Source: DASXAQ01 sp036406615
GTDB taxonomy: Bacteria > Actinomycetota > UBA4738
Length of the DNA: 62,474 bases
Direction of reading: 5' to 3'
Assembly: GCA_036406615.1 (NCBI GenBank)
Contig: DASXAQ010000125.1
Coordinates: forward strand, 1-62,474
A model generated the notes under the pieces. It was given only the letters and a program-made list of their open reading frames with translations, ran no database searches and had not been told where the DNA came from. This document shows, piece after piece, positions 1-8,590 of the stretch (within the stretch, counting starts at the first letter, position 1; each line of letters starts with the position of its first letter). The translations under genes and the position numbers were made by a program.

Positions 1-855
1 TGGTGGCTCGTGCGTCGCAAGCGCGCCGGCAAGCCCACGCTGCTGGACCCAGATCTGTTCAAAGCAAAGCTGTTTCGATTCGGCGCGACGGGACAGTTGC
101 TGCAACAGATCGCTCTGGGCGGCACGATGATCGCCCTCCCCATCTACCTGCAGATCGTCCTGGAGTACAACGCCATGCTTGCGGGACTCTCCATCGCCCC
201 GCTGTCCCTCAGCATGTTCGCGGTCGCCCTGCTGGCGGGCAAGCGAGGCGGACGGCGACGGCCGGCCGCCATCATCCGGGCGGGGTTCTTCCTACTGGCC
301 GTGGGGATGGTGATCATCGTGCCGATCGTGCCCCGGGCGTCGTCCGGCTGGTGGCTGGTGCTGCCCTTGCTGATCGCCGGTTCGGGCCTGGGACTGCTCG
401 TCTCGCAGTTGAACAACTACACCTTGGCTCCGATCTCGGAGGAACGCGTCAGCGAGGCCGCCGGCGTGAACTCGGCCGGCGGCTCGTTCGGCCTGTCGTT
501 CGGGCTCGCGTTCGCCGGCGCAATCCTGCTCATGACGCTGTCGTTCTCCTTCACGAACCTGTCGAAGCAGAGCACGATCCTGTCGCCATCCGAGCAGCAG
601 CAGGTCGCCACGGCGCTCGAGCACGACGCCGAGGTCGTGAGCACCACCCAGCTCGACAAGCAGCTGGCCGGCCAGCCCGAGGCGACGAAGAACGAGATCC
701 TGCGCATCAACACGCAGGCCAGCCATCGCGCGCTGCAGGTCGCGTTGTTCGTGCCGATCGTGGCCGCCCTCATCGGCCTGGCGACCTCGTTTCGCATGGT
801 TCGTTTACCCGATCCCCAGCAGTCGGGGTCGGCGGAGGGGATGGTCCTCGGCTGA
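1..855 (+). CDS. DHA2-type MFS exporter, C-terminal part (5' end outside window)
   Basis: Only the C-terminal 284 codons are present: the frame is open at base 1 and ends with TGA at 853-855. The translation is a series of about seven hydrophobic segments, with a polar Gln/Glu-rich stretch of roughly 60 residues (about bases 560-730) before the last one. That long extracytoplasmic loop near the end is typical of 14-helix DHA2 proton-driven exporters. The next gene has the same architecture, so these are probably tandem paralogues. The conserved N-terminal MFS motifs lie outside the window, so the family call rests on topology and on the neighbour. Substrate cannot be predicted. Confidence 0.8.
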   Translation, partial: WWLVRRKRAGKPTLLDPDLFKAKLFRFGATGQLLQQIALGGTMIALPIYLQIVLEYNAMLAGLSIAPLSLSMFAVALLAGKRGGRRRPAAIIRAGFFLLAVGMVIIVPIVPRASSGWWLVLPLLIAGSGLGLLVSQLNNYTLAPISEERVSEAAGVNSAGGSFGLSFGLAFAGAILLMTLSFSFTNLSKQSTILSPSEQQQVATALEHDAEVVSTTQLDKQLAGQPEATKNEILRINTQASHRALQVALFVPIVAALIGLATSFRMVRLPDPQQSGSAEGMVLG

Positions 856-861
856 CCGCGT

Positions 862-867
862 TACAGT
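862..867 (+). promoter_or_regulatory. -10 element TACAGT for the MFS gene at 875, leaderless layout
   Basis: TACAGT ends 7 bases before the GTG at 875, so transcription would begin at or within a base or two of the start codon. There is no Shine-Dalgarno sequence between them. No convincing -35 is seen. Confidence 0.5.
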
Positions 868-874
868 CTGTCGC

Positions 875-2512
875 GTGACGCAATCCTCGGAAGGCACCCA
901 GTCCGCCCGCGGAGCGGGCATCGTCCTGCTCACCCTGTGTGCCGGCCAGTTCCTCATGGCGCTCGACAGCTCGGTCATGAACGTCTCGATCGCCACCGTG
1001 GCGAAGGATCTCGGCACGACCGTCACGGGCATCCAGACCGCGATCGTGCTCTACACGCTCATCATGGCGATGCTGATGGTCACCGGAGGCAAGATCGGCT
1101 CGATCATCGGCCGCAAGCGGGCCTTCGTGATCGGGCTCGTCATCTACTGCGCCGGTTCGCTGACGACGGCCCTGTCGCCGACGCTCGGCGTGCTCATCTT
1201 CGGCTGGTCGTTCCTCGAGGGGGTCGGTGCGGCGCTCATCATGCCGGCGATCGTCGCGCTCGTCGCTGGCAACTTCCCACCCAGGGGCCGCCCTCGCGCC
1301 TACGGACTGGTCGGGGCCGCCGGCGCCATCGCGATCGCCGTCGGACCGCTCATCGGCGGCCTGGCGACCACCTACGCCTCGTGGCGGTGGGTGTTCGCTG
1401 GCGAAGTTCTCATCGGTGCGGGGATCTTCCTGTTCGCCCGACGCATGGCGGACGCGCCGGTACAGGAGCGGCCCCATCTGGACGCGCTCGGATCGGTGCT
1501 GTGGGCGGTGGGCATGGGACTCCTGGTCTTCGCCGTGCTGAAGTCCGGCGAGTGGAACTGGTTCCTGCCCGCGGAGAGCGGCCCGTCGTGGCTCGGCATG
1601 TCGCCGGTGTTCTGGCTCATCGTGGCCGGCCTGGTGTCGCTTCGCCTGTTCGGGACGCACGCGCGGCGGCTGGAGGCGGCCGGCGCCGATCCGCTTGTCA
1701 AACCGGAGATGCTGAGGAACCGCCAGCTGACCGGTGGCCTGCTGATGTTCCTGTTCCAGTTCATCGTCATGATGGGTCTGTTCTTCGTGATGCCGTTGTT
1801 CCTGTCGGTCGCGCTCGGGCTCTCGGCCATCGAAACGGGGCTTCGGATCACGCCCCTGTCGGTGACGATGCTGCTCGCGGCGGCCGGCGTCCCGAGGTTC
1901 TTCCCGGCGGCCTCACCACGGCGCGTCGTGGGATTGGGGTTCATCGCCGCGTTGGCAGGCATCCTGCTGCTCATCGGCTTCATGGACGTGAGGGCAACGG
2001 CCGGCATCGTGACCGTCCCGTTGCTGGTGATCGGGCTGGGGTTCGGGGCGCTGGCGTCGCAGCTCGGGGCCGTCACGGTCTCGGCCGTGCCCGACGATCA
2101 GAGCCCCGAGGTCGGGGGGCTTCAGAACACCGCCTCGCAGTTCGGCGCGTCGCTCGGAACCGCGCTGGCCGGCTCGGTGCTGATCGCCGCGCTGACGGCC
2201 TCCTTCCTGTCCGGGATCACGCACAACCCGGCCGTTCCGCCCGAGGTCTCGTCGCAGGCGAACGTGCAACTGGCCAGCGGCGTCCCGTTCATCTCCGACA
2301 ACGACCTCGAGCAGGCGTTGGACAAGGCCGGCGTGGACGAGAAGACAACACAGGCCATCGTGGACGTGAACGAGCAGGCCCGGGTTGACGGGCTGCGGAC
2401 GGCCCTTGCCCTGCTCGCGCTCATCGCGGTGGTGGCGCTGTTCTTCACGCGGCGCATCCCGGCCCGGCAGCCGGGCAGCGTGGCGATGAGTGAGGTGGCG
2501 CCGGACGGCTGA
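875..2512 (+). CDS. DHA2-type (14-helix) MFS drug exporter
   Basis: A 545-residue membrane protein, the usual length for DHA2 drug:H+ antiporters. Near residue 30 is the motif LDSSVMNVSIATVAKDLG (family form LDxTxxNVALP). The loop after helix 2 has GGKIGSIIGRKRAF, the MFS motif A, and a helix-5 motif C appears as AIAVGPLIGG. A polar loop of about 60 residues lies before the last helix, matching the truncated gene upstream. The GTG start at 875 is chosen because TACAGT ends 7 bases upstream. It lies 4 bases before the ABC exporter, so the three genes may form one efflux operon. Substrate unknown. Confidence 0.88.
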   Translation: MTQSSEGTQSARGAGIVLLTLCAGQFLMALDSSVMNVSIATVAKDLGTTVTGIQTAIVLYTLIMAMLMVTGGKIGSIIGRKRAFVIGLVIYCAGSLTTALSPTLGVLIFGWSFLEGVGAALIMPAIVALVAGNFPPRGRPRAYGLVGAAGAIAIAVGPLIGGLATTYASWRWVFAGEVLIGAGIFLFARRMADAPVQERPHLDALGSVLWAVGMGLLVFAVLKSGEWNWFLPAESGPSWLGMSPVFWLIVAGLVSLRLFGTHARRLEAAGADPLVKPEMLRNRQLTGGLLMFLFQFIVMMGLFFVMPLFLSVALGLSAIETGLRITPLSVTMLLAAAGVPRFFPAASPRRVVGLGFIAALAGILLLIGFMDVRATAGIVTVPLLVIGLGFGALASQLGAVTVSAVPDDQSPEVGGLQNTASQFGASLGTALAGSVLIAALTASFLSGITHNPAVPPEVSSQANVQLASGVPFISDNDLEQALDKAGVDEKTTQAIVDVNEQARVDGLRTALALLALIAVVALFFTRRIPARQPGSVAMSEVAPDG

Positions 2513-2516
2513 CGGC

Positions 2517-4286
2517 ATGGGCATCATCGAGATCGAACACCTTCGCAAGGAGTACGGGGAGACCGTCGCCGTTCGCGACATCACGTTCTCGGTCGAGGAC
2601 GGCGAGATCTTCGGCTTGCTCGGCCCGAACGGCGCGGGCAAGACCACGACGGTCGAGACCATGGTCGGGCTTCGGGTCCCGGACGCGGGGACGATCCGCG
2701 TGCTGGGTCTCGACCCACAGACGGGAAAGGCCGAGCTGCGGCGACGGGTCGGCGTGCAGCTGCAGGAAAGCGCGCTTCAAGCCAAGCTGCGCGTGAAGGA
2801 GGCGGTGGCGCTGTACGCCTCGTTCTACGAGGACTCCGAGGATCCCGCGCACCTGCTCGACGCGCTCGACCTGTCCTCCAAGCGAAACGACTACTACAGC
2901 GCGCTGTCGGGCGGCCAGAAACAGCGCCTGGCGGTGGTGCTGGCCCTGATCGGACGCCCGAAGATCGCCGTGCTGGACGAGCTGACGACCGGGCTGGATC
3001 CGTCCGCCAGGCACAGCGCGTGGCAACTCGTCGAGGAGATCCGGGATCGCGGGGTCACGATCGTGTTGGTCACGCATTACATGGACGAAGCAGAACGGCT
3101 GTGCGACCGCGTGGCGCTCATCGACCACGGGGACGTCATCGCGCTGGACACGCCCGAGCGCCTCGCCGACCAGGGAACCCACGGCAAGCAGGTGCGCTTT
3201 CGGCCATCGGCTCCCTTCGATGACGCGGTGCTCGCCGGGCTGCCCGAGGTCTCGAACGTCGAACACGACGGGTCGCGCGTCGTGGTGTCCGGCTCGGGCA
3301 ACCTGGTGAACGCGGTGATCCTGACCCTCGACAGGCAAGGAGTGACCGCGGACGACGTGCGCCTCGAATCGGGCACGCTCGAGGACGCGTTCCTGTCCCT
3401 GACCGGACGCGAGATCCATGAGGACCAGCCGGCCACGGCCACGGTTACGGCCGGTCAGCGGGACGGCTCCGTGTCCGTGCGCGAGCGCCGTGGGGCGAAC
3501 CTGGCGACGAGCCTCCGTTCCCGGCCTCGCAGGGGCAGCCTGCCGAAGGGATCGTGGCGGACGCTCGTCGGGACGGAGTGGCGACTGACCCGCCGGACCC
3601 CGGTGGGGCTGATCTGGGGCGTCGGGCTGCCGGTCCTGCTGCTGGTGATCTTCGGCAGCCTGCCTTCGTTCTCGGAGACGCCGGCGGCGCTGGGGGGCCT
3701 CACCGTCTTCGAGGCCTACCTGCCGATCCTGATCGCCGTGTCGATGTCGCTGCTTGCGCTCGTGTCGTTGCCGATCCCCCTGGCGACGTACCGCGAGAGC
3801 CGGATCCTCAAGCAGATGGAGACGACGCCGATCCCCCCGACGTGGGTGCTGGGGGCGCAGGTGGTCATCAATCTGGGGCTGCTCGGCGTCGCGATGTTCC
3901 TGATCGTGGTCATCGGCACGCTGGCGTTCGGGTCGCACTTCCCGCGCGACATCCCGGGCTTTCTCCTGTCGCTGGTCCTGGGAGCGGCGGCCATGTTCGC
4001 GCTCGGCATCCTGATCGCGGCGATCGCCAGGACCGCCCGAGCCGCCGGCGCGATCGGCGGCGCGCTGTTCTATCCGATGGCCTTCCTGGCCGGCCTGTGG
4101 TTCCCCGTCCAGCTGATGGCCACGCCGCTGCGCCTGGTGTCCCACCTCACGCCGTTGGGTGCGGCCGTCGACGCGATGCAGACCTCGATCGCGGGCAACT
4201 TCCCGTCGTGGCGCGACCTGCTGGTGATGATCGCGTGGACCGCCGGGCTCACCTTCGCGGCGGTCAACCAATTCCGGTGGGAGTAG
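2517..4286 (+). CDS. ABC exporter, ATPase-permease fusion (DrrA-DrrB type)
   Basis: A 589-residue fusion. Residues 1-310 are an ABC ATPase with Walker A GPNGAGKT (36-43), signature LSGGQ (130-134), Walker B IAVLDE (150-155) and switch His187. After a linker rich in basic residues, residues about 355-589 form an ABC-2 permease with roughly six helices. Such ATPase/ABC-2 proteins export drugs, lipids or polysaccharide precursors; many actinobacteria encode the halves as separate genes. The ATG at 2517 is chosen because the homologous region begins there; it lies 4 bases after the MFS stop, which suggests co-transcription and coupled translation. Substrate unknown. Confidence 0.88.
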   Translation: MGIIEIEHLRKEYGETVAVRDITFSVEDGEIFGLLGPNGAGKTTTVETMVGLRVPDAGTIRVLGLDPQTGKAELRRRVGVQLQESALQAKLRVKEAVALYASFYEDSEDPAHLLDALDLSSKRNDYYSALSGGQKQRLAVVLALIGRPKIAVLDELTTGLDPSARHSAWQLVEEIRDRGVTIVLVTHYMDEAERLCDRVALIDHGDVIALDTPERLADQGTHGKQVRFRPSAPFDDAVLAGLPEVSNVEHDGSRVVVSGSGNLVNAVILTLDRQGVTADDVRLESGTLEDAFLSLTGREIHEDQPATATVTAGQRDGSVSVRERRGANLATSLRSRPRRGSLPKGSWRTLVGTEWRLTRRTPVGLIWGVGLPVLLLVIFGSLPSFSETPAALGGLTVFEAYLPILIAVSMSLLALVSLPIPLATYRESRILKQMETTPIPPTWVLGAQVVINLGLLGVAMFLIVVIGTLAFGSHFPRDIPGFLLSLVLGAAAMFALGILIAAIARTARAAGAIGGALFYPMAFLAGLWFPVQLMATPLRLVSHLTPLGAAVDAMQTSIAGNFPSWRDLLVMIAWTAGLTFAAVNQFRWE

Positions 4287-4322
4287 CAACCTCGCAACTC
4301 GGCGTCCTCAGTCCGAGGCCGC

Positions 4323-4898
4323 TTACCTGAACTCCGGCACGTAGCCGATGCGCCTGTTCTTCGCCGTCATCCGCACGAAGTTCGAAAGCCGGCGCCGGAA
4401 CTCCTCGGGACGCTTTCGGGCTCCTTCGATGTACGCGACACGGATCCGCCGGTAGCCCTCGGGGAACGCTTCGAAGTTCCGCCACGCGTCGGGGTCGGCC
4501 TTCAGTGCCCGGCGCACGTCCGGCGAGATCTTCATCGGTCGCTCTTCGAGCGCATCCCCGAGGACGGCCAGACCCGCCGGCGTCATCTTGCCCTCGGCGA
4601 CCAGGCGGCGCGCCCGCTGCTTGTTCATCTCCGACAGCCCACCGACTCGGCGCCTGGGAGTGAAGCGTTGAGCGAATCGCTCGTCGTCGACGCGCTTTTG
4701 CGTGCTGTCGATCCACCCGAAACACAGCGCCTCCTCGACCGCGTCGTTGTAGGACACGCGAGCCTTCCCGGTGCTCTTGCGCTGGTACACGAGCCAGACC
4801 TCGGTCGCGGTGTCGTGGTTGCGTTCGAGCCACCGCCGCCACGCGGCACGGGTAGTGACCTGCAGGCGCTTCGTCGCCTTCCCCCGGGACGCCGCCAT
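4323..4898 (-). CDS. YdeI/OmpD-associated family protein
   Basis: A 191-residue soluble protein. The N-terminal half has the family landmarks WRRWLERNHDTATEVWL and EEALCFGWIDSTQKRV, which resemble the YdeI/OmdA family. The C-terminal half is basic and ends in a segment on how residues pack into a helical bundle typical of the family. Members have been linked to resistance to cationic peptides, but the biochemical role is not established. The ATG at 4898 is preferred over a GTG 9 bases upstream because TAGAGT ends 7 bases before it. Convergent with the ABC exporter; divergent from the DUF1326 gene. Confidence 0.75.
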   Translation of the reverse strand: MAASRGKATKRLQVTTRAAWRRWLERNHDTATEVWLVYQRKSTGKARVSYNDAVEEALCFGWIDSTQKRVDDERFAQRFTPRRRVGGLSEMNKQRARRLVAEGKMTPAGLAVLGDALEERPMKISPDVRRALKADPDAWRNFEAFPEGYRRIRVAYIEGARKRPEEFRRRLSNFVRMTAKNRRIGYVPEFR

Positions 4899-4905
4899 GC
4901 CAGGC

Positions 4906-4911
4906 ACTCTA
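4906..4911 (-). promoter_or_regulatory. -10 element TAGAGT for the YdeI-like gene
   Basis: On the minus strand TAGAGT is followed by 7 bases and then ATG (4898), the leaderless layout seen repeatedly in this window. The upstream GTG candidate at 4907 falls inside this hexamer, which argues against it as the start. Confidence 0.5.
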
Positions 4912-4989
4912 GCCCGCCCCGGGACGCGGGCTTGCGCCGCACTCCCTTACCCCGTACGGTTGCCCCAGTCGGACGAAGGAGGTACTGGG

Positions 4990-5583
4990 ATGGCCTTCTC
5001 GGTTCAGGGGGACTACTTCGAGACGTGCACCTGCGACGTGAGCTGCAACTGCATCTGGCTCGGCCCCGCGACGCAGGACACCTGCGACGTCATGTTGGCC
5101 TGGCACGTCGCCGAGGGCTCGAAGGACGGGGTGGATCTGGCCGGGCTGAACGCGGTCCTGGCCGTCCACTCCCCCAAGCAGATGACCGACGGCGGATGGC
5201 AGGTGGCGCTGTACCTGGACGACCGCGCCAGCGCCGAGCAGGCGGACGCGATGGGCGCGATCTTCTCCGGCCAGGCCGGCGGACACCTGGCCGCCCTCGG
5301 CCCGCTCATCGGCGAGGTCGCCGGCGTGGCGCCGGCAAAGATCAGCTACAGCCAGGGGGGCGGCAAGGCGAACGCGAGCGTCGATGGCGTGCTGCAGATG
5401 AGCGCCGAACAGCTCACGGGGATGGACGGCTCGAACCCGGGGATCATCGAAAACCCCTCCCTCGGCGTCATCCCGCAGCCGGTCCGGCAGGGCAGGGCCG
5501 GCGACATCTCCTACCACGGCCACTGGGACGTGGAGTTCTCAGGGACGAACAGCTTCTCCGGCGACTTCAAGTACGAAGGCTGA
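4990..5583 (+). CDS. DUF1326 protein with N-terminal cysteine cluster
   Basis: A 197-residue soluble protein of the DUF1326 family. Residues 13-21 read CTCDVSCNC and another Cys is at 32, a cluster that could bind a metal or form disulfides; metal binding is inference. The rest is a predicted mixed alpha/beta fold with no transport or enzyme motif I recognise. The start is fixed by AAGGAGG at 4976-4982, seven bases before ATG, one of the best ribosome sites here. It ends 4 bases before the DUF2182 membrane protein, and these two families commonly occur as neighbours, so they probably act together. Confidence 0.82.
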   Translation: MAFSVQGDYFETCTCDVSCNCIWLGPATQDTCDVMLAWHVAEGSKDGVDLAGLNAVLAVHSPKQMTDGGWQVALYLDDRASAEQADAMGAIFSGQAGGHLAALGPLIGEVAGVAPAKISYSQGGGKANASVDGVLQMSAEQLTGMDGSNPGIIENPSLGVIPQPVRQGRAGDISYHGHWDVEFSGTNSFSGDFKYEG

Positions 5584-5587
5584 GCCG

Positions 5588-6397
5588 GTGAGCTCGCTCG
5601 AGGCCTCCGGCCCGGGGCGTGCGGACGTCCGGGTCACGGTCTTCGGGTGGGCCGTGCTGCTCGCGCTCGCGGCGATCGCCTGGGTCGTGACCATCCGCCA
5701 GGCCAACGGGATGGACATGGGGACGGGCACCATGGGCCTGTCCCTGGTGGCGTTTCTCGCGGTCTGGGTCGTGATGATGGCCGCGATGATGTTCCCGTCG
5801 GTCGCCCCCGTCGCGATCCTGTGGACGAAGTCGATCCAGGGGCGCTCCTCGGGCGCGGCCCGCGCCGGCAGGATGACCTCGTTCGTCGCGGGATACCTCA
5901 TCGCGTGGGCCGCGTACGGCGTGCTCGCGTTCGTCGCGCTGGACGTGGTCGGCAACGCCGTGACCGACCATCCGTCGTGGGCGCGCTGGCTGGGCGCGGG
6001 GGTCTTCGCCCTGGCCGCCGTCTCCCAGCTCACGCCGCTGAAGGAGATGTGCCTGCGGCACTGCCGCTCACCTATCGGCCAGCTGCTGCACTACGGCGGG
6101 TACCGCGGCCCGACGAAGGACCTTCGGGTCGGCATGCATCACGGGCTGTTCTGCGTGGGGTGCTGCTGGGGCCTGATGGTGGTGCTGGTGGCGGTCGGCG
6201 TGATGAACATCGCCGTCATGGCGGCCCTAGCGGCCATCATCGCGTTGGAGAAGCTCTGGCGGTACGGGCCGCAGCTGGCCCGCGTCGCCGGGGTCGCGTT
6301 CATCGCGCTGGCCGTCGCCGTGCTGTTCCTCCCGGCGCTGGCGCCGGGCCTGCACGTGGACACCTCGATGACGAGCATGTCCATGGCCCTTCGCTGA
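5588..6397 (+). CDS. DUF2182 integral membrane protein, putative metal handling
   Basis: A 269-residue membrane protein (DUF2182, COG5486) with about seven hydrophobic segments. It keeps the family landmarks WVVMMAAMMFPS in an early helix, TPLKEMCLRHCRSP (CxxxC type) in the middle and MHHGLFCVGCCWGLM just after. These Cys, His and Met positions are suited to soft-metal coordination, and the C-terminal tail is Met-rich (TSMTSMSM). A role in copper or another metal is inferred, not known. GTG start at 5588, directly behind DUF1326, indicating one transcript. Confidence 0.82.
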   Translation: MSSLEASGPGRADVRVTVFGWAVLLALAAIAWVVTIRQANGMDMGTGTMGLSLVAFLAVWVVMMAAMMFPSVAPVAILWTKSIQGRSSGAARAGRMTSFVAGYLIAWAAYGVLAFVALDVVGNAVTDHPSWARWLGAGVFALAAVSQLTPLKEMCLRHCRSPIGQLLHYGGYRGPTKDLRVGMHHGLFCVGCCWGLMVVLVAVGVMNIAVMAALAAIIALEKLWRYGPQLARVAGVAFIALAVAVLFLPALAPGLHVDTSMTSMSMALR

Positions 6398-6414
6398 GGG
6401 ACCGGCGACCTGAG

Positions 6415-7119
6415 GTGGCCAACGGTCCTGCCGAACGCCCGGGCCTGCGCGAATCGAGCCCCCTTCGCACGCCCCGCGCGGCGGCCGTTGCCGGCATCGT
6501 GTTCTCCGTCCTGCTGATCGCGTGCCTCGTGCTGCTCAAGCTCTCCGTGCCCTCTAACGAGGGAAGCCTGGGATCGTGGCTGAGCGATTCGCGACGACGC
6601 ACCGCCGTCGCGGTGGCGCTCTACCTGGTGCCGTTCGCCGGCATCGCCTTCCTGTGGTTCATCGGGGTGGTCCGCGACCGGATCGGCGACCGGGAGGATC
6701 GGTTCTTCGCCACGGTGTTCCTGGGCAGCGGCCTGCTGTTCGTCGCCATGCTGTTCGTCGCCGCTGCCTTCGCCGGCGGGCTGCTCGCGGAGGCCACGGC
6801 CCGTGCGTCCGACACCCCAGGCCCCGACACGCTCGCCCTGGCGCGGCGGGTGACATCGCTGCTGCTGAACCTGTACGCGATGCGGATGGCGGCCGTGTTC
6901 ACCATCGTGTCGGTGACGATCTCGCTCCGCACGGGGCTCGTGCCGCGGTGGCTCGGGTTCCTGGGCTACGCCGCCGCGGTGGTGCTGCTGTTCGGCGTGG
7001 GCTTCACGGCGTGGTTCGAGGTGCTGTTCCCCCTGTGGATCCTGGCCCTCAGCGTGGAGATCCTCCGGACGGGCCTTCGGGTGCGCTCGAGCGGTCCCCA
7101 GGCCGACGCGGGAACCTGA
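6415..7119 (+). CDS. Hypothetical six-helix membrane protein
   Basis: A 234-residue protein not assigned to a family. It starts with a short polar, basic N-terminus and then has about six hydrophobic helices, with a charged loop (VVRDRIGDREDRFF) after the second. No catalytic motif is visible. The GTG at 6415 follows CTGAGG and lies 17 bases after the DUF2182 stop, so it probably belongs to the same operon. It could be a membrane partner of the DUF1326/DUF2182 pair, but nothing in the sequence shows this. Confidence 0.7.
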   Translation: MANGPAERPGLRESSPLRTPRAAAVAGIVFSVLLIACLVLLKLSVPSNEGSLGSWLSDSRRRTAVAVALYLVPFAGIAFLWFIGVVRDRIGDREDRFFATVFLGSGLLFVAMLFVAAAFAGGLLAEATARASDTPGPDTLALARRVTSLLLNLYAMRMAAVFTIVSVTISLRTGLVPRWLGFLGYAAAVVLLFGVGFTAWFEVLFPLWILALSVEILRTGLRVRSSGPQADAGT

Positions 7120-7130
7120 TCCGCGCCCGG

Positions 7131-7136
7131 TATCGT
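7131..7136 (+). promoter_or_regulatory. -10 element TATCGT for the gene at 7143
   Basis: TATCGT ends 6 bases before the ATG at 7143, a leaderless layout. No clear -35 hexamer is seen. Confidence 0.5.
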
Positions 7137-7142
7137 TCGTCC

Positions 7143-7802
7143 ATGGAAGCCGGGCGCAAGGCGCGGGGCGAGCGCCGCTGGCCGATGGCCGTGGCGGTCC
7201 TGGCCACCGGCGTGCTCCGAATCACGCTTCCGCCTCAGCTGCGGCTGAAGGACGCCCGCGGCCTGTATCTGGTGGTGCTCGTCGTGCTGGTCGCCGCGCT
7301 GATCATCGGCGATCCCGGCCGCATCGACCGTGAGAAGACGTGGCTGCGCGTGCTGACCGGCACGCTCATCGGAGTCATCACCGTCGTTAACGGCGGCTCG
7401 GCCGTTCGGCTGGTGATCAGCATCATCTACGCCGAACCGTTCACGCAGAAGGCGCGCGTGCTGCTCGCCTGCGGCGCGGTCATTTGGCTGACGAACGTCA
7501 TCGCGTTCGCCCTCTGGTACTGGGACCTGGACCGCGGCGGCGCGGCGGCGCGAGCTCGCGGGGGCACGTCGTCGCCGGCATTCGTCTTCCCGGAGATGGA
7601 CAACCCCGAGCACGTCCGCGAGGGCTGGTCGCCGACGTTCGTCGACTACCTGCACCTGTCGTTCAGCACGTCGATGGCGTTCAGCCCGACCGATGTCTCG
7701 CCGATCAAGCCGTGGGCGAAGCTCATGATGATGGCCGAGGAGGCGATCTCGTTGATCGTCGGCATCCTGGTCATCGCCCGCGCGGTCAACATCCTCACGT
7801 AG
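7143..7802 (+). CDS. DUF1345-like membrane protein
   Basis: A 219-residue protein with a basic N-terminus and about five hydrophobic segments. The C-terminal part (DYLHLSFSTSMAFSPTDV, then a long last helix) resembles the DUF1345 pattern of Tyr-Phe-Ser-Phe...Asp-Val followed by a final helix. It also resembles a pore loop followed by a transmembrane helix, so a channel-like role is conceivable but unproven. The start is chosen by the TATCGT element 6 bases upstream. Its last 8 bases overlap the end of the convergent FkbM methyltransferase gene. Confidence 0.65.
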   Translation: MEAGRKARGERRWPMAVAVLATGVLRITLPPQLRLKDARGLYLVVLVVLVAALIIGDPGRIDREKTWLRVLTGTLIGVITVVNGGSAVRLVISIIYAEPFTQKARVLLACGAVIWLTNVIAFALWYWDLDRGGAAARARGGTSSPAFVFPEMDNPEHVREGWSPTFVDYLHLSFSTSMAFSPTDVSPIKPWAKLMMMAEEAISLIVGILVIARAVNILT

Positions 7803-8559
7803 CCAGCAGCTCGTCCGAATCCTCGAGCGACCTGCCGCCGATGGGGGCCAGCTCGTAGCCGGCGGCATCGAGGCGCTCGCAGCATTCCCGGTGCAACGCT
7901 TGACCATGCGTCGCCAGGAAGATCGTCGGATGCCGGCGTTCGAGCAGACGTTCGGCGCCGGCCAGCACGCCGACCTCGCCGCCCTCCACGTCGATCTTCA
8001 GGGCCGTGGGCGCAGGGACGTCGCCTCGGTCGACCACCTCGTCCAGGCGAACGACGGGGACCGCATGCGGCCCGCCGGGGTCGAGGCGTCCCATGGAGCT
8101 GGCGGCCACGGCCGTCGTGGGCCGGTCGGCGCCGGGCCCCTCGCTGAACGCGGCGGTGCCGGCGGCGTCGCCGACCGCTGCGGCGACGACCGTCGCGTTG
8201 GCCACCCGGTTCAACCGCAGGTGGCGCCGCAGGAACGCCAGGTTGCGCGGGAACGGCTCGAACGCCACGACCCGGCCCTTTGGCCCGACGGTTCGCGCGC
8301 CGAGCAGCGTGTAGAAGCCGACGTGCGCCCCAACGTCGTACAGCACGTCCCCCGGTCGGAGCAGGCGCGCGAACGCCCGCTGCTTGTCGTGTTCGTAGGT
8401 GCCCAGCCAGCAGCCGTGGTTGCTGGAGCCGACGATCCAGCGCGCGCCGCGCAGCGGACCCTGCAGGACGGGAACGACGGCGCTCGGTGGAATGAGGCGA
8501 AGGGGCCAGCGCACGGCCTTGCCGAGCGCCGAGCGCGCCGAGATGGCCGAGACGTTCAC
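7795..8559 (-). CDS. FkbM-family methyltransferase
   Basis: A 254-residue SAM-dependent methyltransferase. The cofactor loop is DVGAHVGFYT (from residue 75), followed by VVAFEPFPRN, which is the acidic strand-2 end of the family. ALKIDVEGGE near residue 190 is the FkbM signature. Members O-methylate sugars, polyketides or polysaccharides. It lies 31 bases downstream of the sugar permease and may be read from the same transcript, which would fit a carbohydrate substrate, but that is inference. GTG start at 8559 with GGAG just upstream; an in-frame later start cannot be excluded. Confidence 0.82.
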   Translation of the reverse strand: MNVSAISARSALGKAVRWPLRLIPPSAVVPVLQGPLRGARWIVGSSNHGCWLGTYEHDKQRAFARLLRPGDVLYDVGAHVGFYTLLGARTVGPKGRVVAFEPFPRNLAFLRRHLRLNRVANATVVAAAVGDAAGTAAFSEGPGADRPTTAVAASSMGRLDPGGPHAVPVVRLDEVVDRGDVPAPTALKIDVEGGEVGVLAGAERLLERRHPTIFLATHGQALHRECCERLDAAGYELAPIGGRSLEDSDELLAT

Positions 8560-8590
8560 CGCGCTCCAGTATGCGCCCGCGGAGGCTGGG

